A DNA stretch of 37,922 nt from a virus. Positions 4,716 through 12,295 of the stretch are shown in pieces. The DNA lies in the IMG/VR virus record IMGVR_UViG_3300034018_000393, positions 1-37,922 of that record, one strand, 5' to 3'. The first letter of the stretch is position 1; each line of letters starts with the position of its first letter. The notes under the pieces are model-generated. The model saw nothing but the letters and a program-made list of their open reading frames with translations. It did not search any database and was not told the DNA's origin. The position numbers were made by a program, and so were the translations under genes.

Positions 4716-5702
4716 ATGGCAATAATATACAGTTATAGTAAAGCAAATGATGTACGGAGTACTGATACATTCATAATATCAAGATTCAATGAAGAGGACT
4801 TGGCTAATCCAAGGAGAACAATGAGTGTTGAAGCATCAACTTTAGCAGACTACTTTTCTAGTAATATGCCTGTGAGCACTTTAAATGAAGTTTTAGCGGC
4901 GGGTAATGAATCTTTATTAACTGCAAATGTCGGCGAGCTAGGACTATGGGACACTGCAGATGGAGATTATGCTAAAATTCAAGTGCAAGATTCCTATTTT
5001 AAATTCTATAATTCATCAGGGGATCTCGTATCTGAGATAAGTAGTGATAGTATTATTGTTAATAGTAATTATTCTGCTAGTTTTACTACTTCACAAATCA
5101 CAGCTAATAGAGAATATATAATGCCTGATGCTTCTGGAACTGTAGCTTTAGTAGAAGATATACCAACTTCTTTGCCAACAGCTAACTATGGTTTATTTAC
5201 ACAAACAGCAAATAGTACTATAATAGTTAATACCAATAGTGAGCTAAGCCTAATTGGAACCGGATTAGGCTCTTTATCTGTTCCTGCTAATGGGTTTAAT
5301 ATTGGAGATTCTTTTAGAGCGTCTTTAATGGGACATATATCTTGTCTTGGGTCAGCTGCTTTAAGGATACGAATTAAAGCTTGGAATGGCTTTTCTTATA
5401 GTATACTAGGAGATACAGGGGATATAGATTTAGACGCAGTAACAGGGCAGCATTGGAATCTTGATATCGATTTTACAATAAGAGCATTAGGAGGAGCAGA
5501 CGAAGCTAGTATAGTTAGTGGAGGTAGTTTTTATTATAACAAAACCAATGGGAATATAGATTTAAGAAACTTTATATCAGAGAACAATACTGATTTTGAC
5601 ACAGAGTCTAATAATGAAATAGTTATTACCGCTCAGTTTAATAATGCTAGTGTTTCAAATAGTATTTACTCTAATTTATTTATATTGACAAAAACATACT
5701 AA
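4716..5702 (+). CDS. Probable tail fibre or appendage protein, 328 aa
   Basis: The N-terminus (MAIIYSYSKANDVRSTDTFI ... RRTMSVEASTLADYF) resembles particle-anchoring starts of phage appendage proteins. Residues about 75-150 look like a repeated beta structure ending in NREYIMPDASGTVALVEDI, a phrase common in phage fibres just before the terminal domain. The C-terminal half (GTGLGSLSVPANGFNIGDSF onward) reads as a trimeric TNF/C1q-like beta-sandwich. Role would be adhesion or decoration. It directly precedes the lysis genes. Confidence 0.65.
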   Translation: MAIIYSYSKANDVRSTDTFIISRFNEEDLANPRRTMSVEASTLADYFSSNMPVSTLNEVLAAGNESLLTANVGELGLWDTADGDYAKIQVQDSYFKFYNSSGDLVSEISSDSIIVNSNYSASFTTSQITANREYIMPDASGTVALVEDIPTSLPTANYGLFTQTANSTIIVNTNSELSLIGTGLGSLSVPANGFNIGDSFRASLMGHISCLGSAALRIRIKAWNGFSYSILGDTGDIDLDAVTGQHWNLDIDFTIRALGGADEASIVSGGSFYYNKTNGNIDLRNFISENNTDFDTESNNEIVITAQFNNASVSNSIYSNLFILTKTY

Positions 5703-5899
5703 TGAGTAGAAAAGAACGAATAGATTTATTCTTATCAAAATGGGTAAGTAGAAAATTGATGGCTTTTGTGATCGCATCGGTGGCTTTATTTACATCGAAC
5801 ATAGATTCAGACAATTGGACAGTGGTGGCAGCGATATACATAGGATCACAAGCGGCTACCGAAATAGCAGAACGTTTAATAAAAGCAAAATCAGTATGA
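5702..5899 (+). CDS. Small membrane protein, holin candidate, 65 aa
   Basis: Starts in a TAATG overlap with the fibre gene. A basic N-terminus (MSRKERIDLFLSKWVSRK) precedes two hydrophobic segments, residues about 19-33 and 40-53 (MAFVIASVALFT and WTVVAAIYIGSQAA), then a basic tail. This layout is common among small proteins next to phage endolysins. It overlaps the spanin-like gene (ATGA) and lies two genes before the M15 endolysin, which supports a holin role: forming the inner-membrane lesion at lysis. Not proven; two other small membrane proteins in the window compete for this role. Confidence 0.6.
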   Translation: MSRKERIDLFLSKWVSRKLMAFVIASVALFTSNIDSDNWTVVAAIYIGSQAATEIAERLIKAKSV

Positions 5900-6513
5900 C
5901 AAGAAATCACTTAAAAGTTTTATATTCAATAATACTAACTTTAGTAGTAGTTTTATTATTACAAAGGAGTTGTAACAAAGCAGAATCTATAAGGAATACC
6001 ATAGAAGTAAAGACGGATACAATTTATAAACATGTACATGATACCGTGATCAAGAAAGTTACGGTTTTAAAGAAAGAATATGTGCATATAAACAAACCAG
6101 AATATAATTCTGGCGAAACTATTGATACTTGTAAAGCTAGGTTCCAAAACCTTTTAAAAGAGCACCTGGTTAGAACAATATACACAGATACATTGAAATT
6201 AGATAGTCTCGGAACCGTTGTTATTAGAGACACTGTATGGATAAACAAGTTATACGGTAAAAGAGAATACATAAAAGATTATAAAATACCACAAGTTACA
6301 AAAACTATTACTATAACAAAACATGAAGAACCTAAGAGACAACTTTATGTAGGTCTTAATGCTTTTGCTAATAGAAGTGATATCACCGCATTTAGTCCTG
6401 GGTTTATGTATAAAACAAAAAAAGATCATGTTTACCAAGCGTCTATTGGTGTTGGATTCAACGGTGTAGTTACTTATGGCTTTGGTACATATTGGAAAAT
6501 TAAAATCAAATAA
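5896..6513 (+). CDS. Envelope-spanning, spanin-like protein, 205 aa
   Basis: I chose the ATG at 5896, which overlaps the upstream stop as ATGA; a longer frame from 5815 would run through the holin candidate. The N-terminus is a single signal anchor (residues about 9-22, YSIILTLVVVLLLQ). A charged, probably periplasmic middle has repeated DT-x-(Y/W) motifs (KTDTIYKHVHDTVIKK, VVIRDTVWINK). The last ~50 residues (QLYVGLNAFANRSD ... GVVTYGFGTYWKIKIK) alternate like outer-membrane beta strands. Between holin candidate and endolysin, this suggests a one-piece spanin that bridges and fuses the membranes. Inference from layout, not from homology. Confidence 0.5.
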   Translation: MTRNHLKVLYSIILTLVVVLLLQRSCNKAESIRNTIEVKTDTIYKHVHDTVIKKVTVLKKEYVHINKPEYNSGETIDTCKARFQNLLKEHLVRTIYTDTLKLDSLGTVVIRDTVWINKLYGKREYIKDYKIPQVTKTITITKHEEPKRQLYVGLNAFANRSDITAFSPGFMYKTKKDHVYQASIGVGFNGVVTYGFGTYWKIKIK

Positions 6514-6516
6514 TAA

Positions 6517-6945
6517 ATGGTAACAAGTGCACAATGCTTAAAGAAGTGGGGTGATCCTGCAATAACTACTAACGAGTTAAAATACATGACTCTTTGGGAT
6601 GTGCCGTCACATCTTGAGATAGGAGTTATACCAAAGAAGTTATATTGTAACAAATTAATGATTGGCCCATTGATGCAAGCCTTCTCTAATATAATAGATA
6701 GAGGGCTTATAGATGAATTAAAAACGTGGGATGGCTGTTTCAATGTAAGAAAGAAAAGAGGTCTTAAATCAATGTCTTTACACTCTTGGGGAATAGCCAT
6801 AGACATCAATGCCGCATGGAATGGGTTAGGTAAGGAGCCTACTATGTCCAATAGATTAGTAAAGTGTTTTACTGATTGTGGATTTGAATGGGGAGGGACT
6901 TGGATAAGAAAGGACGGAATGCATTTTCAATTAAGATCAATATAG
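6517..6945 (+). CDS. M15-family peptidoglycan peptidase, endolysin
   Basis: A 142-aa protein with the M15 (VanY / T5 endolysin-type) zinc site: H89 in SMSLHSWG, D96 in AIDIN, and H136 in KDGMHFQ, with D133 placed as in DxxH. The WGG-x-W segment at 125-129 is typical. It would cut the peptide cross-links or stems of host peptidoglycan at lysis (L,D- or D,D-specificity cannot be told). It has no signal peptide, so it needs a holin to reach the wall. It follows the spanin-like gene by 3 bases. Confidence 0.9.
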   Translation: MVTSAQCLKKWGDPAITTNELKYMTLWDVPSHLEIGVIPKKLYCNKLMIGPLMQAFSNIIDRGLIDELKTWDGCFNVRKKRGLKSMSLHSWGIAIDINAAWNGLGKEPTMSNRLVKCFTDCGFEWGGTWIRKDGMHFQLRSI

Positions 6946-7010
6946 TTGGTTTTGTGGGTAAAAATCAATTAAAATAAGTAATATATATATTAAATTAAAT
7001 TCAATTAAAT

Positions 7011-8576
7011 ATGTCAAATGAGATAGTAAAGAATCTTAGCTTTGGTAAAGAAGCTAGGAATAATGTATTTGCTGGTATCACCAAATTAACTAGAGCTGTT
7101 AGTTCAACATTGGGAGCTGGTGGTAAATGTGTAATGTTAGAGGATGATAAAGGTAGACCACTAATCACTAAGGATGGGGTTACAGTAGCAGATAGTGTTA
7201 CTCTATTAGATCCTGTAGAAAACATGGGAGCAAGACTTTTAAAAGAAGCCGCTAGAAAAACAGTTAAAGAAGCTGGAGATGGTACAACAACAGCAACAGT
7301 ATTAGCGCATGCTATTTTAGAGGAAGCTTACTTAATACAAGATTTGGTAAGTTCTAGAGAATTAAAGAATGGTATTGAAGAAACTGTAGATTTAGTTGTG
7401 GAATACTTAGAGTCTATTAAAGTACCTGTAACAGGTGATATGATAGATCATATTGCTACTATATCAACTAACAACGATCCAGTACTTGGTAAAATTATTG
7501 GTGATGCTTTTAGAGCTGTTGGTGAAACTGGAATTGTGATGATGGAATCATCAGCAAATCCAGAAACCGAAATTGAAATTATTGATGGGGTACAATATGA
7601 TAAAGGTTTGGTAAATTCAAACTTTATTACAAATCCAAATAAAAGAGTTGCAGAATTAGAAAATCCATTAGTATTAATCGTAGAGTCACCAGTTGAGTCT
7701 ATTCGCCAAATACAATCGGTATTAGAATATGTAATAAAAAATAATAAACCATTATTGATTATAGCGGACATGGAACAAACTGTTTTATCTGCTTTAGCAA
7801 TGAATAAGGTTAAAGGTAATATTAAAGTTAACGTTATTAATGCACCTACTTATGGTATCACAAAAAAGGATACACTAACTGATCTTGCTTTATTAACAGG
7901 AGCTACCATTATAAATGAAGATCTAGGTGACGATATGGATCTTATAGATATTGAATGCTTAGGTAGTTGCTTAAAAGCGATTACAGATGATAGCGAAACA
8001 ATATTACATGTAGGAGAAACTAAACCAGCAGTTCAAGAGCTGATTGATGAGTTAAATTTACAATTAGCAAAAGCTACTGCTCCAGGTGAAGTAATTAGAT
8101 TAGAAAAAAGATTAGCAAGATTATCAGCAAAAGTAGCTGTAGTAAAAGTAGGTGCTGGTTCTGATTTGGAATTAAAAGAGAAAGCAGATAGAGTTGAAGA
8201 TGCAATATGTGCAACTAAAGCAGCTATTAAAGAAGGAATTGTTCCAGGAGGAGGAATTGCTCTTTTAGACGCATCGAATAAAATAAAAGCATTGAACCAA
8301 GGATCACTTGCTTTATTAGAAGCTATTAAAGCTCCGTTTAAGACGATATTATCTAATGCTGGTATTGATCATCCAAACAAGGATTGGAATCGCTTAGAAG
8401 GTCACGGATTGAATGCTGTAACTGGCGAACAAGTTAACATGATAGAAGCAGGAATTATTGATCCTTTATCTGTTACAAAGAGTGCTTTAAGAAATGCTGC
8501 TTCTGTAGCTGTTACGATATTGTCAACTGATTGTATAATTAATAATTTAAGAATCAATGAAGGCAATAGGCAATAA
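7011..8576 (+). CDS. groEL: Phage-encoded chaperonin GroEL, 521 aa
   Basis: Type I chaperonin alignable end to end with bacterial GroEL. ATP-site residues are present: D55 in ITKDGV, D90 in the AGDGTTT loop, the GGG at 413-415, and catalytic D397 in RVEDA. It is shorter than E. coli GroEL (about 548) because the Gly-Met tail is absent; it ends INEGNRQ. Two differences stand out: the usual LGPKG loop is LGAGG (34-38), and the apical substrate-binding segment GYLSPYF is replaced by GLVNSNF (199-205). It is followed directly by groES. It should form a folding cage, presumably for phage capsid, fibre or other proteins. Confidence 0.95.
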   Translation: MSNEIVKNLSFGKEARNNVFAGITKLTRAVSSTLGAGGKCVMLEDDKGRPLITKDGVTVADSVTLLDPVENMGARLLKEAARKTVKEAGDGTTTATVLAHAILEEAYLIQDLVSSRELKNGIEETVDLVVEYLESIKVPVTGDMIDHIATISTNNDPVLGKIIGDAFRAVGETGIVMMESSANPETEIEIIDGVQYDKGLVNSNFITNPNKRVAELENPLVLIVESPVESIRQIQSVLEYVIKNNKPLLIIADMEQTVLSALAMNKVKGNIKVNVINAPTYGITKKDTLTDLALLTGATIINEDLGDDMDLIDIECLGSCLKAITDDSETILHVGETKPAVQELIDELNLQLAKATAPGEVIRLEKRLARLSAKVAVVKVGAGSDLELKEKADRVEDAICATKAAIKEGIVPGGGIALLDASNKIKALNQGSLALLEAIKAPFKTILSNAGIDHPNKDWNRLEGHGLNAVTGEQVNMIEAGIIDPLSVTKSALRNAASVAVTILSTDCIINNLRINEGNRQ

Positions 8577-8817
8577 TATAGTGATACTACCAAAGAAAGT
8601 AGGTATATCACAAACAGAAAGCGGATTATTATTAAAGGAAAAAGACAAAGAAAATATACGATATAAAGAAGCTGTTGTTATATCAGTGAGTGATGATATT
8701 AAATGTTTAAAGCAAGCAGATGTTATTTACTATGATAAAGCTGCTGGTCACGGTATAGAATTTGATGGTCAAGATTATCAGGTTATAAGATTGCAGGATG
8801 TTGTAATAGTTTTATGA
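8557..8817 (+). CDS. groES: Phage-encoded co-chaperonin GroES-like protein, 86 aa
   Basis: The N-terminus AIGNNIVILPKKVG, the ESGLLL strand, AVVISVSDD, and the end GQDYQVIRLQDVVIVL follow the cpn10 fold order. The mobile loop (about residues 15-24) is short and differs from bacterial GroES, as expected if it fits its own GroEL. The start lies inside the groEL end (20-base overlap), so the two are translationally coupled. The order groEL-groES is the reverse of the usual bacterial operon. It would cap the phage GroEL. Confidence 0.88.
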   Translation: MKAIGNNIVILPKKVGISQTESGLLLKEKDKENIRYKEAVVISVSDDIKCLKQADVIYYDKAAGHGIEFDGQDYQVIRLQDVVIVL

Positions 8818-9260
8818 AAAGATTAGAAGCTACAGACATAAAAGAGCTTAACTTATTAAAACATTATAGACTTATTCGTAAGTGGGCTTGCAGAAATTAT
8901 AATCTTACGGATGCTGATCTTGAGTTGCTAGTATATTTTGATTGCATGGACTTTTTTACCAAGCAAGATTATAAAGTAGGTACTTATGCATATAGTTGGG
9001 ACAATAAGCGCTGGAACAATTTATTGAAAGAAGGATGGATAGTGGTATGGAGAACAAGAAACCATACAACCCAGAAATACAATATATATAAAGTTTCATT
9101 CAAGTGCAAACAACTAATAAACAGAATGTACCGTATAATGCTTGGGACGGAAGATATACCAACAACATCGAGGAGTAATAAGATAATGAAAAATAATACA
9201 TATACCGATATAGTATTACGAGCAGCAATAAATAATGTAAATAAAGATAAAACACGATGA
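8814..9260 (+). CDS. Conserved phage protein, possible winged-helix, 148 aa
   Basis: Starts in an ATGA overlap with groES. Residues 10-110 (LNLLKHYRLIRKWACRNYNL, LTDADLELLVYFDCM, YAYSWDNKRWNNLLKEGWIV, TTQKYNIYKVSFKCKQLINR) have the helix-helix-wing rhythm of MarR-like winged-helix domains. I recall very similar proteins in marine Bacteroidota phages, always without a known role. The basic tail could touch nucleic acid. A transcription regulator is the best guess, at modest confidence. Confidence 0.6.
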   Translation: MKRLEATDIKELNLLKHYRLIRKWACRNYNLTDADLELLVYFDCMDFFTKQDYKVGTYAYSWDNKRWNNLLKEGWIVVWRTRNHTTQKYNIYKVSFKCKQLINRMYRIMLGTEDIPTTSRSNKIMKNNTYTDIVLRAAINNVNKDKTR

Positions 9261-9523
9261 GATACAATAATTCTTTAAGTAAGCCAAGCAACAATCCGGG
9301 TATGATGTCAGCTAATGATCAACCAGCCATGGCGAACATGGAGGCTACGCCTGATCAAATGCCAATGGTTTCAACTCCAAGAACAGCTTATAATCCGGGT
9401 ATAAAACCTAGTGGTGCTCCGGTTAATTTTAATCCAAAAGCACAAGCTTCTATGACAGGTATGTTTGGTATGCCAGAAGAAGGAACTTATGATAGAGCAT
9501 TACCAGTAAGCCCAACAATCTAA
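9257..9523 (+). CDS. Hypothetical Pro/Met/Asn-rich protein, 88 aa
   Basis: Begins in an ATGA overlap with the previous gene. The sequence is low in hydrophobic core residues and rich in Pro, Met, Asn and Ser (NNPGMMSANDQPAMANMEAT, MPMVSTPRTAYNPGIKPSG), so it is probably disordered. It could be a minor virion or linker protein. No family recognised. Confidence 0.6.
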   Translation: MRYNNSLSKPSNNPGMMSANDQPAMANMEATPDQMPMVSTPRTAYNPGIKPSGAPVNFNPKAQASMTGMFGMPEEGTYDRALPVSPTI

Positions 9524-9537
9524 ATAATAAAAGTAAT

Positions 9538-9744
9538 ATGATGAAATTATCAACACCTGCCGTAAAAAGAATAGAAAACGATGGTATCACAGGGGCTAAT
9601 GCTCTTTGGAATGGTCCATTAGATATAACTGGCTTTCCTTTAGGAAAAGGATCAAGTAGCGGTAAAAACGGAATGGAAGTAAGTAAAGCTCCTTGTTCTT
9701 ACAAGAGCGCTCCTATAACACAACGGACAAAATGTAAACTGTAA
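9538..9744 (+). CDS. Hypothetical small protein, 68 aa
   Basis: Two adjacent ATG codons (9538 and 9541) could start it. Gly/Ser-rich with a basic C-terminus containing two Cys (APCSYKSAP, RTKCKL). The stop abuts the ATG at 9745 of a membrane protein gene, so the two are coupled. Unknown function; low-complexity and probably a minor structural or accessory protein. Confidence 0.55.
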   Translation: MMKLSTPAVKRIENDGITGANALWNGPLDITGFPLGKGSSSGKNGMEVSKAPCSYKSAPITQRTKCKL

Positions 9745-9918
9745 ATGGAAATGACAGACCTCAAACTGTATGCTTTAAATGTATTAGCTTTTTCTATAAC
9801 TTTAACAAGCATTGAACCTATATTAAAAATAGTTCTTCTGGTACTTTCTATTGGTTACACAGCAATTAGAATATATAGTCACTTTGAAGATAAAAATAAA
9901 AATAAAGACAACAATTAA
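9745..9918 (+). CDS. Two-pass small membrane protein, 57 aa, alternative holin candidate
   Basis: ATG at 9745 directly after the upstream TAA; TAA at 9916-9918. Two hydrophobic segments (about residues 8-20, YALNVLAFSITLT, and 25-40, PILKIVLLVLSIGYTA) are joined by a short acidic turn and followed by a charged tail EDKNKNKDNN. A frame that overlaps it (9851 onward) only becomes the real basic gene from 9929. Position away from the endolysin weakens a holin call, but size and topology allow it. Confidence 0.6.
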   Translation: MEMTDLKLYALNVLAFSITLTSIEPILKIVLLVLSIGYTAIRIYSHFEDKNKNKDNN

Positions 9919-9928
9919 AACTACAAAA

Positions 9929-10339
9929 ATGAAAACGCCAATTAAACAAAAAGTGGGTCTAAAAGCAAAAGCAAAAGAAATATTAGCTAATACAAATAAA
10001 AGTGCAGGGAGCAGAGTAATGGCTGGTATGGCTGCTAAAGTTGCTGCAAAAAAAGAAGCTAAAGCGGCTGCAACACCTGCTACTGCAAAACCAGCACCGG
10101 TGCCTGTTAAGTCAACAGCTGCTCCAACAAGCAAGCCAACTCAAGCACCTATAACTCCGCAGCCGGCTAAACCTGCCCCTGCTTCTCCAGTGCCTGCTCC
10201 AACTATGCAGAAAAAATCAGTAAGCAAAAAAACTGCTTACGATATTAAACAAGCAAGCAATCAAAAGTTAACTGCAGGAGCAAGAAAGCATTACGCTATG
10301 AATGCTCAAGCAGCTATGAAGAATAAAAAGAAAAAATAA
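9929..10339 (+). CDS. Histone-H1-like Ala/Lys/Pro-rich protein, 136 aa
   Basis: I chose the ATG at 9929 (MKTPIKQKVGLKAKAKE) rather than the longer frame from 9851, because the extension lies inside the preceding membrane-protein gene and has a leader-like AAACTACAAAA just before 9929. The middle is AKKEAKAAATPATAKPAPVP-type repeats, the end MKNKKKK. This Ala/Lys/Pro composition matches linker-histone tails and bacterial H1-like proteins. It could coat or compact DNA in the cell or capsid. Composition alone does not prove homology. Confidence 0.7.
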   Translation: MKTPIKQKVGLKAKAKEILANTNKSAGSRVMAGMAAKVAAKKEAKAAATPATAKPAPVPVKSTAAPTSKPTQAPITPQPAKPAPASPVPAPTMQKKSVSKKTAYDIKQASNQKLTAGARKHYAMNAQAAMKNKKKK

Positions 10340-10364
10340 TTAACAAACAACTAAAACAAAAACA

Positions 10365-10700
10365 ATGGCAAAATTCATTACAGTTCCGTCAACGGATACA
10401 GGTTACGCAACAGCTACAGTACCTAACGGAGGACCTATTAACTTACCTGTAGATCTTATCTTTGATGTGAAGCAAACTGCAGCTACAACTACAGTTATTT
10501 ACTTTGATAACAGATTAGGAATTGGGCAAAAAACGCTTACATTAACACATACATCGACTGCTGCTGCAGGTACTGCTCCTGTTGTTGCTGATGCAATTTA
10601 TGATGCATTAAATGTATTACCTGGTGGTACTTTTGTTCCTGTTTCAATGCCAACAGTAGGTGGTGTTAAAATTGTGGTAACAGAGGCATTATACGCATAA
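10365..10700 (+). CDS. Small beta-rich late protein, 111 aa
   Basis: MAKFITVPSTDTGYATATVP, then a Thr/Ala-rich beta pattern (TTVIYFDNRLGIGQKTLTLT) ending VGGVKIVVTEALYA. It has no membrane segment. The composition and position suit a small virion or decoration protein; I recall similar MAKFI-starting proteins in marine phages, unassigned. A stem-loop follows its stop. Confidence 0.6.
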   Translation: MAKFITVPSTDTGYATATVPNGGPINLPVDLIFDVKQTAATTTVIYFDNRLGIGQKTLTLTHTSTAAAGTAPVVADAIYDALNVLPGGTFVPVSMPTVGGVKIVVTEALYA

Positions 10701-10710
10701 CAATATATTA

Positions 10711-10743
10711 AGGGTTTGTTGCTAATATATTGTAGCAAACCCT
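10711..10743 (+). terminator. Stem-loop after 10365-10700, possible terminator
   Basis: Arms AGGGTTTGTTGC and GTAGCAAACCCT form a 12-bp stem with two G-U pairs and a 9-base AT loop. Flanking ATATTA / ATAATAT bases can extend it. The downstream run is AT-rich but not a clean T-tract. Confidence 0.55.
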
Positions 10744-10765
10744 ATAATATTTAAACTATATAAAA

Positions 10766-11080
10766 ATGGCATTTAAAATGAGTGGGCCTCCTTATAATAT
10801 TGATAATACACCAATATATAGTAGAGGCATGGATGGAAACATTCTTGGTATGGCTCAATCAAATGGAACTATACTTGTAAACAAAGATGTTTCGCCATTA
10901 GAGTTGAAAAAGAACAGAACAGTAGAGCATGAAAAAGTACATATTAATCAAATGAAAAGAGGTGATCTTGATTACGATGATGACAATGTATTTTGGAAAG
11001 GCAAGAAATATCCAAGGTCAAAAATGCAGGAAGGATCAAAAAAACTTCCGTGGGAGATTGAAGCTTATAAAAAGCAATAA
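10766..11080 (+). CDS. Mini zinc-peptidase-like protein (HExxH), 104 aa
   Basis: Residues 54-58 read HEKVH in RTVEHEKVHINQMKRGDL, the HExxH signature of zincins, followed by DYDDDNVFWKGKKY and a second acidic site in LPWEIEAYKK that could supply the third ligand. I recall this compact protein (HE-x-VH-Q ... WEKEAY) from Bacteroidota phages. The size is near the minimum for a minigluzincin. It may process a virion protein. A stem-loop separates it from the upstream gene, so it may have its own promoter. Confidence 0.65.
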   Translation: MAFKMSGPPYNIDNTPIYSRGMDGNILGMAQSNGTILVNKDVSPLELKKNRTVEHEKVHINQMKRGDLDYDDDNVFWKGKKYPRSKMQEGSKKLPWEIEAYKKQ

Positions 11081-11082
11081 AC

Positions 11083-11109
11083 TTGCGTGATAATAATAAT
11101 ATAACTTTA
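11083..11109 (+). promoter_or_regulatory. Possible host-type promoter (TTG / TAnnTTTG-like) before the secreted protein
   Basis: TTG at 11083-11085 and TAACTTTA at 11102-11109 are separated by 16 bases; the second matches 7 of 8 in the Bacteroidetes -7 element TAnnTTTG, but the spacing is a little short. A weak call. Confidence 0.25.
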
Positions 11110-11121
11110 ATTTAATTTATT

Positions 11122-11493
11122 ATGAGAAATTTATTATTAACAATCGTTTTTGTTTTAGAGTGTGTACAAGTTAATGCTCAAAAAATGTCAAAAGAATTCT
11201 TAGAAGGAACGTGGATACCAGAAACGTATGCATCAGAACTTACATTCTCAGGAACAACTAAGAAAACTTTCAAAGTAGAAATGACAACGAATGATGAAGA
11301 AAGGGAGTCGCTTAAAGTGATTTCTTACAATTTTCAAAAAAATAATTTTTATTTAAAGTCCTTGTACGAACCAACTAATTGGGAATGTCTTGGTGTATTT
11401 ACAATAATAGACGAAAATACAATTGCTGTTGATTACATTAGTGAAGCTCCTGCAGTTGTAATATACAGAAGAAAACAACAAAACAACTATTAA
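11122..11493 (+). CDS. Secreted lipocalin-like protein, 123 aa
   Basis: The N-terminus MRNLLLTIVFVLECVQVNAQ is a signal peptide with cleavage expected after Ala19, leaving Gln at +1, typical of Bacteroidota. The mature part opens with FLEGTWIPE, the usual start of lipocalin-like small beta-barrels, and continues as beta strands (SLKVISYNFQKNNFYLKSLY, IDENTIAVDYIS). It would act in the host periplasm or surface. It looks like a host-derived accessory gene (moron), possibly altering the envelope or blocking superinfection; the role is not readable. Confidence 0.65.
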   Translation: MRNLLLTIVFVLECVQVNAQKMSKEFLEGTWIPETYASELTFSGTTKKTFKVEMTTNDEERESLKVISYNFQKNNFYLKSLYEPTNWECLGVFTIIDENTIAVDYISEAPAVVIYRRKQQNNY

Positions 11494-11506
11494 AAAAAAC
11501 AAAAAA

Positions 11507-12046
11507 ATGGCTTACAAACAATCACCAGGCAGAATGGCTATGCCTAAAACAGGTAGAGGAATTTCTCCTGCTTTGATGGGAAAATGTGGTTCCCCAATGA
11601 AACAAACTCAAGACCCAGATTTAACAAGAAAAGGGGCTGAATCTCGTAAAAAAGTATTAGCGGATGCACCAAGAAGAGCTGCTGATAAAAAGGATAGTCA
11701 AGGTATACAAGTAGATCCTACTACAGGTAAAGCAACAGCAAGACCTTATGAAAAAAAATTCCTTGGAGGAGAAGCTGAAAGTAGTAATAAAAAAGTTCCG
11801 ACTGGCAAAAGTACTAATGCAAGGATTGTTGACGGAAAAGGAAAACTAGTTAAGGAGGCAAAAAAAGGGCAAACGGCAAGACGTATGTCAAATGAGGATC
11901 TTTATAGAGAATATAAATCAGATAGCACCAATACGATGGCAGCTAGAAATAAATATGCTAGATTCTATAATGTACAAGCAGGGAAAGAAAAACCTACCGC
12001 TGAAGAAACACGTTCTGGACAAGCTAGAGCATTTTTCGCAAAATAA
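11507..12046 (+). CDS. Hypothetical basic, disordered late protein, 179 aa
   Basis: Begins MAYKQSPGRMAMPKTGRGIS and is rich in Lys, Arg, Ala, Gly and Ser over most of its length (ESRKKVLADAPRRAADKKDS). The only likely folded part is the helical C-terminus (MSNEDLYREYKSDSTNTMAA onward). Like the 3344-4699 and 9929-10339 products it may be DNA-associated. No family recognised. Confidence 0.6.
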   Translation: MAYKQSPGRMAMPKTGRGISPALMGKCGSPMKQTQDPDLTRKGAESRKKVLADAPRRAADKKDSQGIQVDPTTGKATARPYEKKFLGGEAESSNKKVPTGKSTNARIVDGKGKLVKEAKKGQTARRMSNEDLYREYKSDSTNTMAARNKYARFYNVQAGKEKPTAEETRSGQARAFFAK

Positions 12047-12052
12047 ATAACT

Positions 12053-12295
12053 ATGAATATATCTAAGACAGGCTATAAGAAAAATAGCAAAGACAAAAAC
12101 AATCCTTATAATATTATACCAAGTGGTAATATAACGATGGAAGGAGTAGAGTTTGATGTTTTAGGTATAGACAATTTAGGTAATAAAAAAACAATGAAGC
12201 CAGGGAATGATTATGTGTTCCCTGGTAATGTTGTTTTAGAAATACCTATCAAGAAGGAATCTTTATATAAAAAGTACTTTTCAAAAAACAAATAG
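12053..12295 (+). CDS. Conserved phage protein, 80 aa
   Basis: MNISKTGYKKNSKDKNNPYN at the start and IIPSGNITMEGVEFDVLGID, LGNKKTMKPGNDYVFPGNVV afterward. I recall close relatives in marine Bacteroidota phages with the same NPYNIIPSG-x-ITM-x-(G/D)V phrase, of unknown function. Beta-rich and small. Its TAG stop overlaps the first bases of the tRNA gene. Confidence 0.65.
   Translation: MNISKTGYKKNSKDKNNPYNIIPSGNITMEGVEFDVLGIDNLGNKKTMKPGNDYVFPGNVVLEIPIKKESLYKKYFSKNK

Noticed and set aside
9851-9928. N-terminal extension of the histone-like protein
   Set aside because: These bases lie within the membrane-protein gene 9745-9918 and encode a Lys/Ile/Thr-only run; an A-rich leader sits just before the ATG at 9929.
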